Positions 1 to 6,940 of a stretch of DNA of 10,000 nt are shown here, one piece after another. How positions within the stretch are numbered: the first letter of the stretch is position 1; each line of letters opens with the position of its first letter. The notes beneath the pieces are model-generated. The model was not told the DNA's origin, made no database searches, and saw only the letters and a list, made by a program, of their open reading frames with translations. Origin of the DNA: Chrysomallon squamiferum (taxonomy: Eukaryota; Mollusca; Gastropoda; Neomphalida; Peltospiridae); contig CM022670.1 of the NCBI GenBank assembly GCA_012295275.1, positions 10,412,083-10,422,082 on the forward strand, written 5' to 3'. The position numbers and the translations under genes are program-made.

Positions 1-424
1 ATTTTTCAAATTCATAATTTCAAAGTCTTGTGTCGAATTTGTCGATGTAAAGGTCTTGCTGTTTAATAATTCACCAGCAAACTACGCTTTAAAAAGATAT
101 TTATTTATTTACTTTCTTATTTTTATTATTTCAGTTATTTAATGGTGCTAACAGAAAAAAAAAACCATTCTGGATGCTAAGGAAAAGATATGCCACTGAT
201 GCTGAAACTGGAGACGCTTTTTAATTGAAAAAAAAAAGTCTGTGGCAGTTTTCTTTTGGAATTCTTTTATTTGGCGGCGAGATAGCTTAGGTTAAGGAAG
301 ACTGGGTTATCTCCCTTTATCTTCTTTCTGCAATTTAGTCATGAATGACCTTGGCGTTTACTGACCTGCAGCCGATATTAAAAGTACTCGGGGAAAAAAA
401 TCATTTATTGATTAGGGGTTGATA

Positions 425-432
425 TCACGTGA
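425..432. promoter_or_regulatory. Palindromic E-box TCACGTGA
   Basis: TCACGTGA is a perfect 8-bp palindrome containing the CACGTG E-box core. bHLH-zip factors of the USF, MITF/TFEB and Myc/Max families bind this core in animals. It lies in AT-rich DNA with no visible promoter context, so function is inference only. A second CACGTG occurs at 5931-5936 inside the CpG-rich patch, a more promising setting. Confidence 0.25.
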
Positions 433-506
433 CACTTTATATTTATCTTATTTATAACAGAGCTAAATTTAGAAGTTGCTATAAACGTTTAAAAATACTA
501 TTTTAC

Positions 507-529
507 TTTTTTTTTTTTTTTTTTTTTTT
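507..529. repeat. Poly-T tract, 23 nt
   Basis: A pure run of 23 T. It could be the reversed poly-A tail of a retroposed element on the minus strand, but no recognisable element body follows, so a simple homopolymer is the safer call. Confidence 0.9.
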
Positions 530-680
530 ACTTTTCCCTACAAAGGACTTCAAGTCTGATATTTCGTTCTATTCATTTATAGTCATTTTATATATATTTA
601 AATGTATCCAGTGTAACTGTTTATATTGTTTTTAGAAGTAGTTATTAAAAAGAAAGTCCAGATGAAAACTGTATGCATAT

Positions 681-765
681 ATGTATGTCTGTGTGTGTGT
701 CTGTGTGTGTTTGTCTGTGTGTGTATGGCTGTGTGTCTGTGTGTGTATGTGTGTGTCTGTGTGTG

Positions 766-814
<49 letters not shown>
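681..814. repeat. Imperfect (GT)n microsatellite
   Basis: A TG-rich block interrupted by TGTC, TGTT and TGTA variants ends in a pure (TG) run of about 41 nt at 774-814. The interruptions are concentrated in the 5' half, as expected if only the 3' part is still expanding. Open frames over it (Val-Cys runs on plus, His-Thr runs on minus) are repeat translations. The alternating purine-pyrimidine tract is a potential Z-DNA former. Confidence 0.97.
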
Positions 815-820
<6 letters not shown>

Positions 821-866
821 TCTATTTTGTTTTTCACCCACTGGATTATAAAAGTAGTACCATACG

Positions 867-910
867 AAGAAAGAAAGAAAGAAAAGAGAAGAGAGAGAGA
901 GAAAGAAAAA
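867..910. repeat. (GAAA)n/(GA)n purine tract
   Basis: GAAA units at about 867-885 grade into GAGAGA at about 889-902 and then GAAA again. The purine-only stretch lies about 55 nt after the GT block and is probably an independent microsatellite. Confidence 0.85.
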
Positions 911-1098
911 TTATAATATGAAATGGATAAATCATGTCAGTGTGGTTCATTATATTAATATATTGTTGTAGATATTAAGGTATGATTTTACACAAAATTT
1001 ACTGTATTAATAATATAGGCAGTGAAATAATAATATTGCTATATTTAATAACACTAATGCTTTTCATTTTACATCGACGATTTATTATTATTTTTTAA
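911..1098. other. AT-rich DNA, nothing recognised
   Basis: Very AT-rich spacer with scattered ATTAATA motifs. No coding, RNA or repeat structure was recognised. Confidence 0.6.
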
Positions 1099-1125
1099 TT
1101 TTTTTTTTTTTTTTTTTTTTTTTTT
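1099..1125. repeat. Poly-T tract, 27 nt
   Basis: 27 consecutive T, preceded by TTTATTATTATTTTTTAA. It could be the tail of a minus-strand retroposon, but the sequence just downstream (CATCAGCATCAACAACA) shows no known element. Confidence 0.9.
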
Positions 1126-1188
1126 GGAAAGAGCATCAGCATCAACAACACTCTAATTATCATTATGATCACAGACATCGAAATAGTC

Positions 1189-1209
1189 ATTATCATCATC
1201 ATCATCATC
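1189..1209. repeat. Short (ATC)n microsatellite
   Basis: About six ATC units, set in a wider region (1137-1225) enriched in CAT, CAA and ATC triplets, suggesting an older, mutated trinucleotide array. Confidence 0.8.
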
Positions 1210-1375
1210 GTTAACGTTGGCATCATAATCTTCAACCTTTTATTTATATATTATGGAACATAAAAAAAAATATATTAACTGAGACTAGACAGTGATAATA
1301 AATACTCAGAGCTTCCCGGAATGAATCGTTACAAAAGTACACAGCGAATCGTCATTCCCTTGGAAAGATAAAACT

Positions 1376-1645
1376 AAAAAAAGTAAAAAATGACAGATAT
1401 TATAATTTCACGACGACCCAGGGAATTTGTGCGAGATGCAAGGAAGAAGTTATTTCTGTCCCATCACCACTGTAATTTCACAGCTAACCGTTCATGATGG
1501 ATCTCCTTCACCTAGGAGAGTCACACTTCCAGTCACCCAGTGGTGGGTGGTGGTGTTTAAACTCGGGTGTCGGAGACGCGCAAATGACTGTTGTTTCTGA
1601 CCACTTCGTGATGAGCCGCTCTGCCAGTCTGCGGTGAGGTAATTC
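1376..1645 (-). mobile_element. Candidate decayed tRNA-derived SINE
   Basis: Read on the minus strand, this GC-richer patch has a Pol III A-box match TGGCAGAGCGG (plus 1616-1626; consensus TRGCNNAGYGG). About 60 nt further on is a B-box-like GAGTTTAAACAC (plus 1553-1564), which differs from GGGTTCGAATCC partly at the CpG, as decay would give. A body of about 170 nt follows (starting CACCACCCACCACTGGGTGA on minus) that is not simple repeat. The A-to-B spacing exceeds that of an ordinary class I tRNA and is closer to Leu/Ser type. No clean tail or target-site duplication was found, and the left boundary is a guess. An old exon or unrelated unique DNA is the alternative. Confidence 0.4.
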
Positions 1646-1689
1646 CTGTCATTTGCAGTCTGGGCCAATTACTTACACCCATCTTCGTT

Positions 1690-1706
1690 GTTGTTGTTGT
1701 TGCAGC
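1690..1706. repeat. Short (GTT)n microsatellite
   Basis: Five to six GTT units lead into GCAGCAGC. The end mimics a splice acceptor (TTGTTGCAG), but the tract is a plain trinucleotide repeat and no open exon follows clearly. Confidence 0.75.
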
Positions 1707-1756
1707 AGCTTCGTCGATACGGAATGCGGGCGACATTTCTGAAAGTGAAAACCTCG

Positions 1757-1940
1757 AAAAAAAAATTTTGTCTCGTATTTTTGCTTCTTTTTTTTTCTTT
1801 TTTTTTTTGAACTGAAATAATTTCAGAAGTGACAGAAAAGGTTACTACGACACAACACAATGATGAGATGTTATGATTGTTTTTTTTTGTTTTTTTTATG
1901 TGTGTGTGTGTGTGTTTGTATTTTTTTTTTTTTTTTTTTT
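1757..1940. repeat. T-rich block with (TG)8 and poly-T
   Basis: T-rich stretches around 1785-1808 and 1880-1898 lead to (TG)8 at 1899-1914 and 20 T at 1921-1940. Open frames here encode Phe or Lys runs and reflect the homopolymers. A short A-run (1758-1766) is also present. Confidence 0.8.
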
Positions 1941-2890
1941 GCTACAGTTATCTAATATCAAAAGTGTCTGTTCTGAAACTAGTAGTTTGTATCGTCTACT
2001 TTTATTTAGAACAAAGTAGGCTATTTTCAGATCATAATTTAAAGATAAAAGATTTCTCTTAAAGACGTCCGTTCTCTAGTGTTGTCTGACCTAGTGCACG
2101 AATACAAAAAAAAAAAAAGTTTTTAATTACTTAACCAACACTTACACATCAAGCTTAGATGTTTTACATACAAGGGCTTCTGTTTTGTTGTAAGATGATA
2201 AACATTATTTGGTGCCATGTCATTCATAGAGAACAAAATTTAAAAAGAACAAAGGTGGAAATAATAAAACGAGATATAAAATAAAAATCTGAAAACATGA
2301 TGAATAAAAAAAAAAAAAGGAAAATAAAAAATATTGCCATTTTCTCGATATAATTTTAAAATATGGCTTATAAAACATTGGATTGTTGTAGTTTATATAT
2401 TATTTATTCACTTATTGCTCATTTAATTATTTTATTTTATTTTATTTATTTATTTATCATAACACGTTTAATAGCTATTTGGTTTAATTTTCAAGACATC
2501 GTTTTACAGTGTTTCTGTATTATATTGCAACCGTGCAATTGAAAAAGAAATCAAATAAGTTAGTCCTATGGATTTTCTTTCCTTGATGTTGTGTTGAACA
2601 AATTAAAAAAAAAAAAAACTTTCTTCTTTAATCACTTTGTTTATCTCGGTTCCATTCGCATTTTCTTCTTCTGTTGTAAATTTATTTCAGTAGAAAATAT
2701 TTTATTAGCTATTGTATCTAAACATTTCAAATTCGTCGAATTAGTTATTTGTTTCAATTAAAAAAATGTTGTTTTTGAGCTGATATAGAATGTAATTTTG
2801 AAAGAATGTCGTTTTAGGATGATACATGATTGACATAATTAATATCCTATTATATTTATCACTGTTATTTTAATCATATTCATTATTGTT
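1941..2890. other. AT-rich non-coding stretch
   Basis: About 950 bases with no gene recognised. Short A-runs occur at 2106-2118, around 2307-2318 and around 2606-2617. A TTTTA/TTTA-repeat stretch lies at about 2430-2457. A small inverted repeat AATTC-GTC-GAATT sits near 2729-2741. Everything else looks like unique, drifting intergenic or intronic DNA. Confidence 0.65.
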
Positions 2891-2894
2891 ACTG

Positions 2895-2903
2895 TTATTA
2901 TTA

Positions 2904-2961
<58 letters not shown>

Positions 2962-2975
2962 CGTTGTTGTTGTTG
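2895..2975. repeat. (ATT)n microsatellite followed by (GTT)n
   Basis: Imperfect TTA/TTG units begin near 2895, then a pure (TTA) run of 55 nt occupies 2907-2961. It switches to GTT units to about 2975. Degenerate GTT/ATT units continue to about 3035, so the region is one composite trinucleotide array. Confidence 0.95.
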
Positions 2976-3056
2976 CTTATGTTGTTTTATTGTTATTATT
3001 ATTATTGAAACTGATTTGTTGTTGTACTGTTGTTGTTTTTCTTATCATTATTCAAG

Positions 3057-3163
3057 GAAACAGAAAAGGAGAGAAAGAGAGGCAGGAGATAGAGAAGAGA
3101 AGATTGAACGACAGACAAACAAACAAACAGACAGATAGGACAACTATTAAGACAAACAGACAC

Positions 3164-3166
<3 letters not shown>
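3057..3166 (+). repeat. Imperfect purine-rich tract, AAAC/ACAG units
   Basis: Largely A/G sequence (GGAAACAGAAAAGGAGAGAA onward) grading into tetranucleotide ACAA/ACAG units at about 3110-3140. It leads directly into the pure GA array and probably represents its eroded edge. Confidence 0.75.

Positions 3167-3252
<86 letters not shown>
3167..3252. repeat. (GA)43 microsatellite
   Basis: An uninterrupted run of 43 GA units (86 nt). All overlapping frames (Arg-Glu on plus; Ser-Leu on minus) are repeat translations. A pure homopurine-homopyrimidine mirror repeat of this length can form a triplex (H-DNA) under supercoiling; that is general knowledge, not shown here. Confidence 0.98.
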
Positions 3253-3255
<3 letters not shown>

Positions 3256-3439
3256 TAGAGAGGTAAAAAAACAAAAAAACAAACAAATGCGCCAGAAGAA
3301 GAAAGTGAATTATTATTCACAAATTCTTTTTGCATTCAACATGGGAAAATGAGACGTCACCGTTCCTATACACGACTTTTGAATTACTGGGTCATATAAT
3401 TTAATTTTCTTGCATCAGGGAAACGATCAATCCATTAAC

Positions 3440-3496
3440 TTTCAGAGAGTGTATGTTTGGTCCTCTTTGAACGCCTACTCCCCGGGTTCGAATCCA
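3440..3496 (+). mobile_element. tRNA-like segment, possible SINE head remnant
   Basis: GGTTCGAATCC at 3485-3495 is a perfect match to the Pol III B-box (T-arm) consensus. A degenerate A-box-like TTTCAGAGAGT lies at 3440-3450, about 45 nt upstream, the spacing found in an ordinary tRNA. The interval does not fold into good D- or anticodon stems, so this is not a functional tRNA. A tRNA-derived SINE fragment or tRNA pseudogene fits best. No element body or tail is visible downstream. Confidence 0.35.
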
Positions 3497-4000
3497 ATTA
3501 GTCTGAAGAACACTTCTAGAAAACTGACATAACCATTCTCTCAGTGAATCATCATCAAATGAATAAAATTTACCGCTCAGGAAAATCAGGAAGGACCAGT
3601 TTACGCATTTGTTTTGAACAGACTGAAGGGAATAAGGTTCTTTTTTTATTATTATTTATTTTATTTCAGTACAGTTATTAATGTATTTTCCAGACAGAAC
3701 GAATAATGGTGATTAAAGACGACCTGTTTTTATGATGTTATTTGTATATATAAAAATATTTACACACAGTAATATCCAATCGTGCACACAGAAAAGCACG
3801 AACACGCACGCACACACACATCAACACACACACATACAAATGATTTTTCTTACACCTACCTAATTTTGTTTCTTGTTTTCCCCTTTCATTTTTTTCCCCC
3901 ATTTCCTTATTTTCCTATACCGTGTAAGTAAAAAGATATTACTTTATGTACCTGTATCAAAATCAAAGGACCTGTTACATAGTTTCTGTTCAAAATAAGT
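3497..4000. other. Non-coding stretch with degenerate CA repeat
   Basis: No gene was recognised. A short frame from an ATG near 3559 is open for roughly 30 codons and then runs into T-rich DNA. A degenerate (CA)-type repeat lies at about 3784-3838, with CACG and ATCA interruptions. The rest is AT-rich. Confidence 0.6.
3784..3838. repeat. Degenerate (AC)n microsatellite
   Basis: ACAC units are interrupted by GAAAAGC, ACG and ATCA. CpG-containing variants (CACGAACACGCACGC) suggest an old, mutating array. Confidence 0.8.
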
Positions 4001-4061
4001 GTTTATTAAAAAAAAAAAAAAGGTATATTGCTGCAAAAAAGATACCAACTGTCCGTTTAAT

Positions 4062-4137
4062 GGACATTTGCTCACCGGACTTTTGCCCAACTTATATTTG
4101 CTCACTGGAAAGTTAAAAAAAAGGACAGATGCCCAAC
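4062..4137 (+). repeat. Degenerate 15-bp minisatellite
   Basis: Successive 15-bp units align: GGACATTTGCTCACC (4062-4076), GGACTTTTGCCCAAC (4077-4091), TTATATTTGCTCACT (4092-4106), a degraded 16-bp unit replaced by an A-run (4107-4122), then GGACAGATGCCCAAC (4123-4137) and a possible partial unit. The shared core is GGACxTTTGCyCAmC. The unit contains no simple sequence, so the periodicity is unlikely to be chance. Because 15 is a multiple of 3, the overlapping open frame carries a repeated LLTG/LLPN peptide, which should not be taken as a protein. Confidence 0.8.
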
Positions 4138-4233
4138 ACCAGACAAGTAGGAAATGTAATCAAATAAGAAAGTTTATTTAAGTATTTAACAAGTTTCTTC
4201 CCATCGCTATGTAAAAAACATAACATTAACAAT

Positions 4234-4416
4234 TTAAAAACTACGAATAAAAATATGCTGAGTTGTCATTAAAAGAAATATTTCTTTATTTATTATAGAC
4301 CAGTTAATCTTCGTAGAAAAAATTAAAATAAAAAAGAAAGGAAGAAAATAAAATAAAATAAAAAAAAAACATAAAAAAAAAAAAATGAAAAGAAAAAGAG
4401 AAAAGAATGCAAAAAA
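4234..4416. repeat. A-rich low-complexity tract
   Basis: From about 4318 to 4416 the sequence is nearly all A with scattered T and G, including AAAAT repeats around 4347-4361 and long A-runs near 4361-4385. The minus-strand Phe-rich open frame over it is an artefact of composition. Confidence 0.85.
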
Positions 4417-4990
4417 GCTTTTATGTTTAGTATTTAATATCGATCCAAAATTTAATTCAATTCTTTTTAACGTTACTTGAAACAAACACTGTTATTTCTT
4501 GAGAAGGTTTTTTCGTATTCATTGCAAAATGTTTCTTTTCATAACTGCAAATATTTAATATGGATCACATCTGCTTAATGTTGCAGCTGTTTTTACGTGT
4601 GTTTTGTGATGGACAAAAACAGAACAAAGACGAGAACAAAGTGGCTGGGTGAGAGTGAAATAACACAGATATAGAACATGTCTCAAGCGAGAATCGATCC
4701 TGTAATCTTCTGAATGATGGGTTTACAGTCTGCATCTTAGGATTTCTCTTCTTGTAATCGTATTAAAGAATCAAAACAACAAAAGGAATGAAAAGATATT
4801 TTCTCTTTTTATGCTTTTTATTTTTTTTTTATTTTTATTTTTTTAGTCAGTTTTGAAGATAAATAGACTAAGAAGAAACAGAATGTAATTGGCATCATTT
4901 CCTTATTACGTTTTGAAATAAAAAGGTTGCACAGAATATGGAAATCACGAATCGTTTTCTAAATCCATTAGAAAACCATCTCCTTATCCA

Positions 4991-4992
<2 letters not shown>
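4417..4992. other. AT-rich stretch with one tRNA-like patch
   Basis: No gene was recognised. A GC-richer patch at about 4600-4745 contains a minus-strand B-box-like motif (separate entry). T-rich runs occur at about 4820-4845. A candidate start ATG at 4938 only leads into the TC/TG microsatellite. Confidence 0.6.
4600..4745 (-). mobile_element. Possible minus-strand tRNA-derived SINE fragment
   Basis: The reverse complement of 4690-4700 is GGATCGATTCT, which matches the B-box consensus GGWTCGANNCC at 10 of 11 positions. Upstream of it on the minus strand, TAAGATGC, GACTGTAAACCC and GATTACAG resemble the A-box end and anticodon arm of tRNA-like SINE heads. Downstream (lower plus coordinates), about 90 nt of mixed sequence could be body. 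The A-box proper is not recognisable, and no tail or target-site duplication was found. Confidence 0.35.
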
Positions 4993-5063
<71 letters not shown>

Positions 5064-5228
5064 CTCTCTCTCTGCATGTGTGTGTGTGTGCATGTGTGTG
5101 TGTGGTGTGTGTGTGTGTGTGTGTGTGTTTGCATCGTTTTGTTTGGGTGTGTGTGTGGTGTGTGTGTGTGTGTGTGTAGTGTGTGTGTGTGTGTGTGTTT
5201 GTGTGTTTTTGTTTGCATCGTTTTGTTC
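4993..5228. repeat. Compound (TC)n(TG)n microsatellite block
   Basis: A pure (TC)29 at 4993-5050 switches to (TG)6, then (TC), then TG runs punctuated by GCATG, TGGTG and TAGTG. The phrase TTTGCATCGTTTTGTT occurs at 5128-5143 and again at 5212-5227, exactly 84 nt apart, each copy at the end of a TG run. The block therefore has a larger duplicated unit as well as the dinucleotide repeat. His-Thr, Ser-Leu and Val-Cys open frames on both strands are repeat translations. Confidence 0.97.
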
Positions 5229-5820
5229 TTTTATTCTTCCTGCTTTTTCCATCAAGCTTGCTAAACAAAATGTTACAGAATTCAGTGCGAGTCTTCTGAA
5301 AGTTGAGTTTACTTACTTTCGATTCAGTAGCACAACAAATCATTACACTAATAAATAAACAAACAATTAAATAAATGCATATGCATTACTGACTGCACAA
5401 GAAACTGAGACTTTTCATTAAATTCTACATATGTCTTTATCCCACGACAATAAGGCTTTTTATGAATCCATTGCTTTTACAAATAATTCTATCATCCACT
5501 GTGAAAGGAAATAACACGGTTATTCTTTTAACGATTTTAAAATTCGTATTTGATTTAAATCAAGCAACATCGCTAAAATGAAGCCAAGCGTGTATTTAAG
5601 GAAATATAAATTCAAAAAACTAAATACGTTTTCTATAAGATTTAAAAAAAAAAAAACTAGGACAAGTGATTTAATAATTTCGATAAAGTTATATCTGGAA
5701 AAAAACGTCTTTTGGCTATACTCAAATTTTTTTTTTTTTCTTCTTTTTTGAGCACACGAACATCGTTTTTTTTTTTACTATTGTCTGTTGTCAGTGTGCA
5801 AATGACTTAAGTACTCTTAT
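5229..5820. other. AT-rich stretch, one palindrome
   Basis: No gene was recognised. The perfect palindrome at 5374-5387 is the only motif that stands out. A-runs near 5643-5656 and T-runs near 5727-5738 and 5766-5776 are simple homopolymers. TGCAAATGAC at 5798-5807 contains an octamer-like string. Confidence 0.6.
5374..5387. promoter_or_regulatory. Perfect palindrome matching POU-dimer MORE site
   Basis: AATGCATATGCATT is a perfect 14-bp palindrome. Its inner 12 bp, ATGCATATGCAT, equals the published MORE (more palindromic Oct-factor recognition element), on which POU-domain proteins such as Oct-1, Oct-4 and Pit-1 bind as homodimers. The match is exact. Occupancy in this organism is inference, and no promoter lies immediately beside it; the CpG-rich patch begins about 450 nt downstream. 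Confidence 0.4.
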
Positions 5821-6115
5821 TAGCGTGTATTTCTACACAATTTTCTTAACACGCACTTCCACGACTGCCGCAGGCGAATTTCAACTTAGCCTGTCCCGGC
5901 GGGTAGTTTTCGAAATAAGGTTTTTAATTGCACGTGAGCTACTCAGCGCTAGCATGCGCTCGCGAGAAGGTCTGTACACGCGTTCGCAGTGCTGGACAAA
6001 AAGGTTAACTGTTCACAGCAATTTGTACAGCGCAGTCCGCTAACGCCAGTTTGAGTCTCCATCCGTCGACATTCCCCGAGGCGTCACGGTTTTCTCGCAC
6101 ACTTAAACACGATGG
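5820..6115. promoter_or_regulatory. CpG-rich island, possible promoter or first exon
   Basis: Across 5821-6120 I count about 26 CpG dinucleotides and about 49% GC, against AT-rich, CpG-poor surroundings; the observed/expected CpG ratio is well above 1. The patch holds an E-box CACGTG (5931-5936), ACGCGT (5978-5983) and a hairpin with arms AGCGC (5945-5949) and GCGCT (5956-5960). A plus-strand open frame from 5825 encodes 72 residues with no recognised domain; lack of stops is expected at this composition. At its right edge an ATG (6112-6114) has A at -3 and G at +4 but opens only 12 codons. A promoter or 5' exon of an unseen gene is plausible, in either direction. Confidence 0.45.
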
Positions 6116-6171
6116 TATTTCTCTCTTCTTTTCTTTCAAGAAAGAAATAATTATTAGTGGTTAACAGAAGC

Positions 6172-6179
6172 AAAAAAAA

Positions 6180-6211
<32 letters not shown>
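6172..6211 (+). repeat. Poly-A tract, 27 A + G + 12 A
   Basis: A single G interrupts an otherwise pure A-run. It follows the CpG-rich patch by about 60 nt. It could be the tail of a plus-strand retrocopy covering that patch, but a simple homopolymer is equally possible. Confidence 0.9.
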
Positions 6212-6264
6212 CCAAAAAATCCAAAAATCGATAGAGTATATGTGTATGTGTATGTATATGTATA

Positions 6265-6437
<173 letters not shown>

Positions 6438-6486
6438 TTGTTTATTTTCTTCATACAAAATAAATGCTTTTAAATAAATGCTATAT

Positions 6487-6585
6487 TGTGTGCTCACACA
6501 TACATATAATACACGCAGACACACACACATAAATGCATTCACACCCATATATACACATACAGGCACAGACACACGTACACACACT
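6487..6585. repeat. Degenerate (CA)n region
   Basis: ACAC, ATAC, AGAC and CATA units are interspersed with unique bases (for example CACACACACATAAATGCATT). This is an old CA array; no gene is supported by the frames crossing it. Confidence 0.75.
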
Positions 6586-6940
6586 AATTTTAACGTATGT
6601 TAAAGACCATTTGCTGCTTAAGTTTAACATTTTTACAGATTTAGGTAGCTGGTTTCTTAACTCATTTTTATGCAAACAAAAAGTAAAAAGTAAAAAGAAA
6701 AAAAGAAACAAAAATGTAGAAAAATTACACATTTTTAGAGGTCGTTACAACAGTATTTACATCTACCATCAGAGAAATTAAATATTAATATCTTAGCAAT
6801 ATGTATGCATTTTTTTTTTTTTTTAGTTATTTTACGTTCTGAATTAATATAGCTAAGAGACAGAAACCATTGAACTTATGCAAAAAATAAAATATTACGC
6901 CATCTTGTTTTGTTACATCTTCGATGTATTTTCCGCCCTT
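6586..6940. other. AT-rich non-coding stretch
   Basis: Nothing recognised beyond an A-rich run with AAAAG units at about 6679-6712 and poly-T at about 6810-6824. No coding evidence. Confidence 0.55.

Larger units (their letters stand above)
1..670. other. AT-rich non-coding stretch
   Basis: No convincing gene is seen. The stretch contains a splice-acceptor-like sequence (T-rich run ending TTTCAG at 131-134), an isolated Pol III A-box-like string TAGCTTAGGTTAAGG at 283-297 without a B-box, an 8-bp palindromic E-box at 425-432 and a poly-T tract at 507-529. The 68-residue open frame starting at 429 runs through the poly-T (a Phe run) and is not believable as a gene. Confidence 0.7.

Noticed and set aside
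131-134. Splice acceptor-like TTTCAG after T-rich run
   Set aside because: No sustained open frame or matching donor follows; such strings are common in T-rich DNA.
283-297. A-box-like TAGCTTAGGTTAAGG
   Set aside because: No B-box at tRNA-like distance and no SINE body; a single degenerate motif is not enough.
626-921. Overlapping Val-Cys and His-Thr open frames
   Set aside because: They are translations of the GT/AC microsatellite in several phases and both strands, with no unique domain.
2990-3352. 120-codon Arg-Glu frame and minus-strand Ser-Leu frames
   Set aside because: Their length comes entirely from (GA)43 and its purine-rich flank; stops are absent because of the repeat.
3999-4181. 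60-codon plus frame with repeated LLTG/LLPN
   Set aside because: The peptide repeat simply reflects the 15-bp minisatellite, a multiple of three.
4895-5358. Five overlapping open frames of 95-119 codons on both strands
   Set aside because: All are repeat translations of (TC)n(TG)n. Simultaneous openness in several frames is the mark of a dinucleotide repeat.
6172-6211. Poly-A as tail of a processed retrocopy of the CpG-rich patch
   Set aside because: No recognisable gene upstream, no poly-A signal just before it and no target-site duplication seen; kept as a plain homopolymer.
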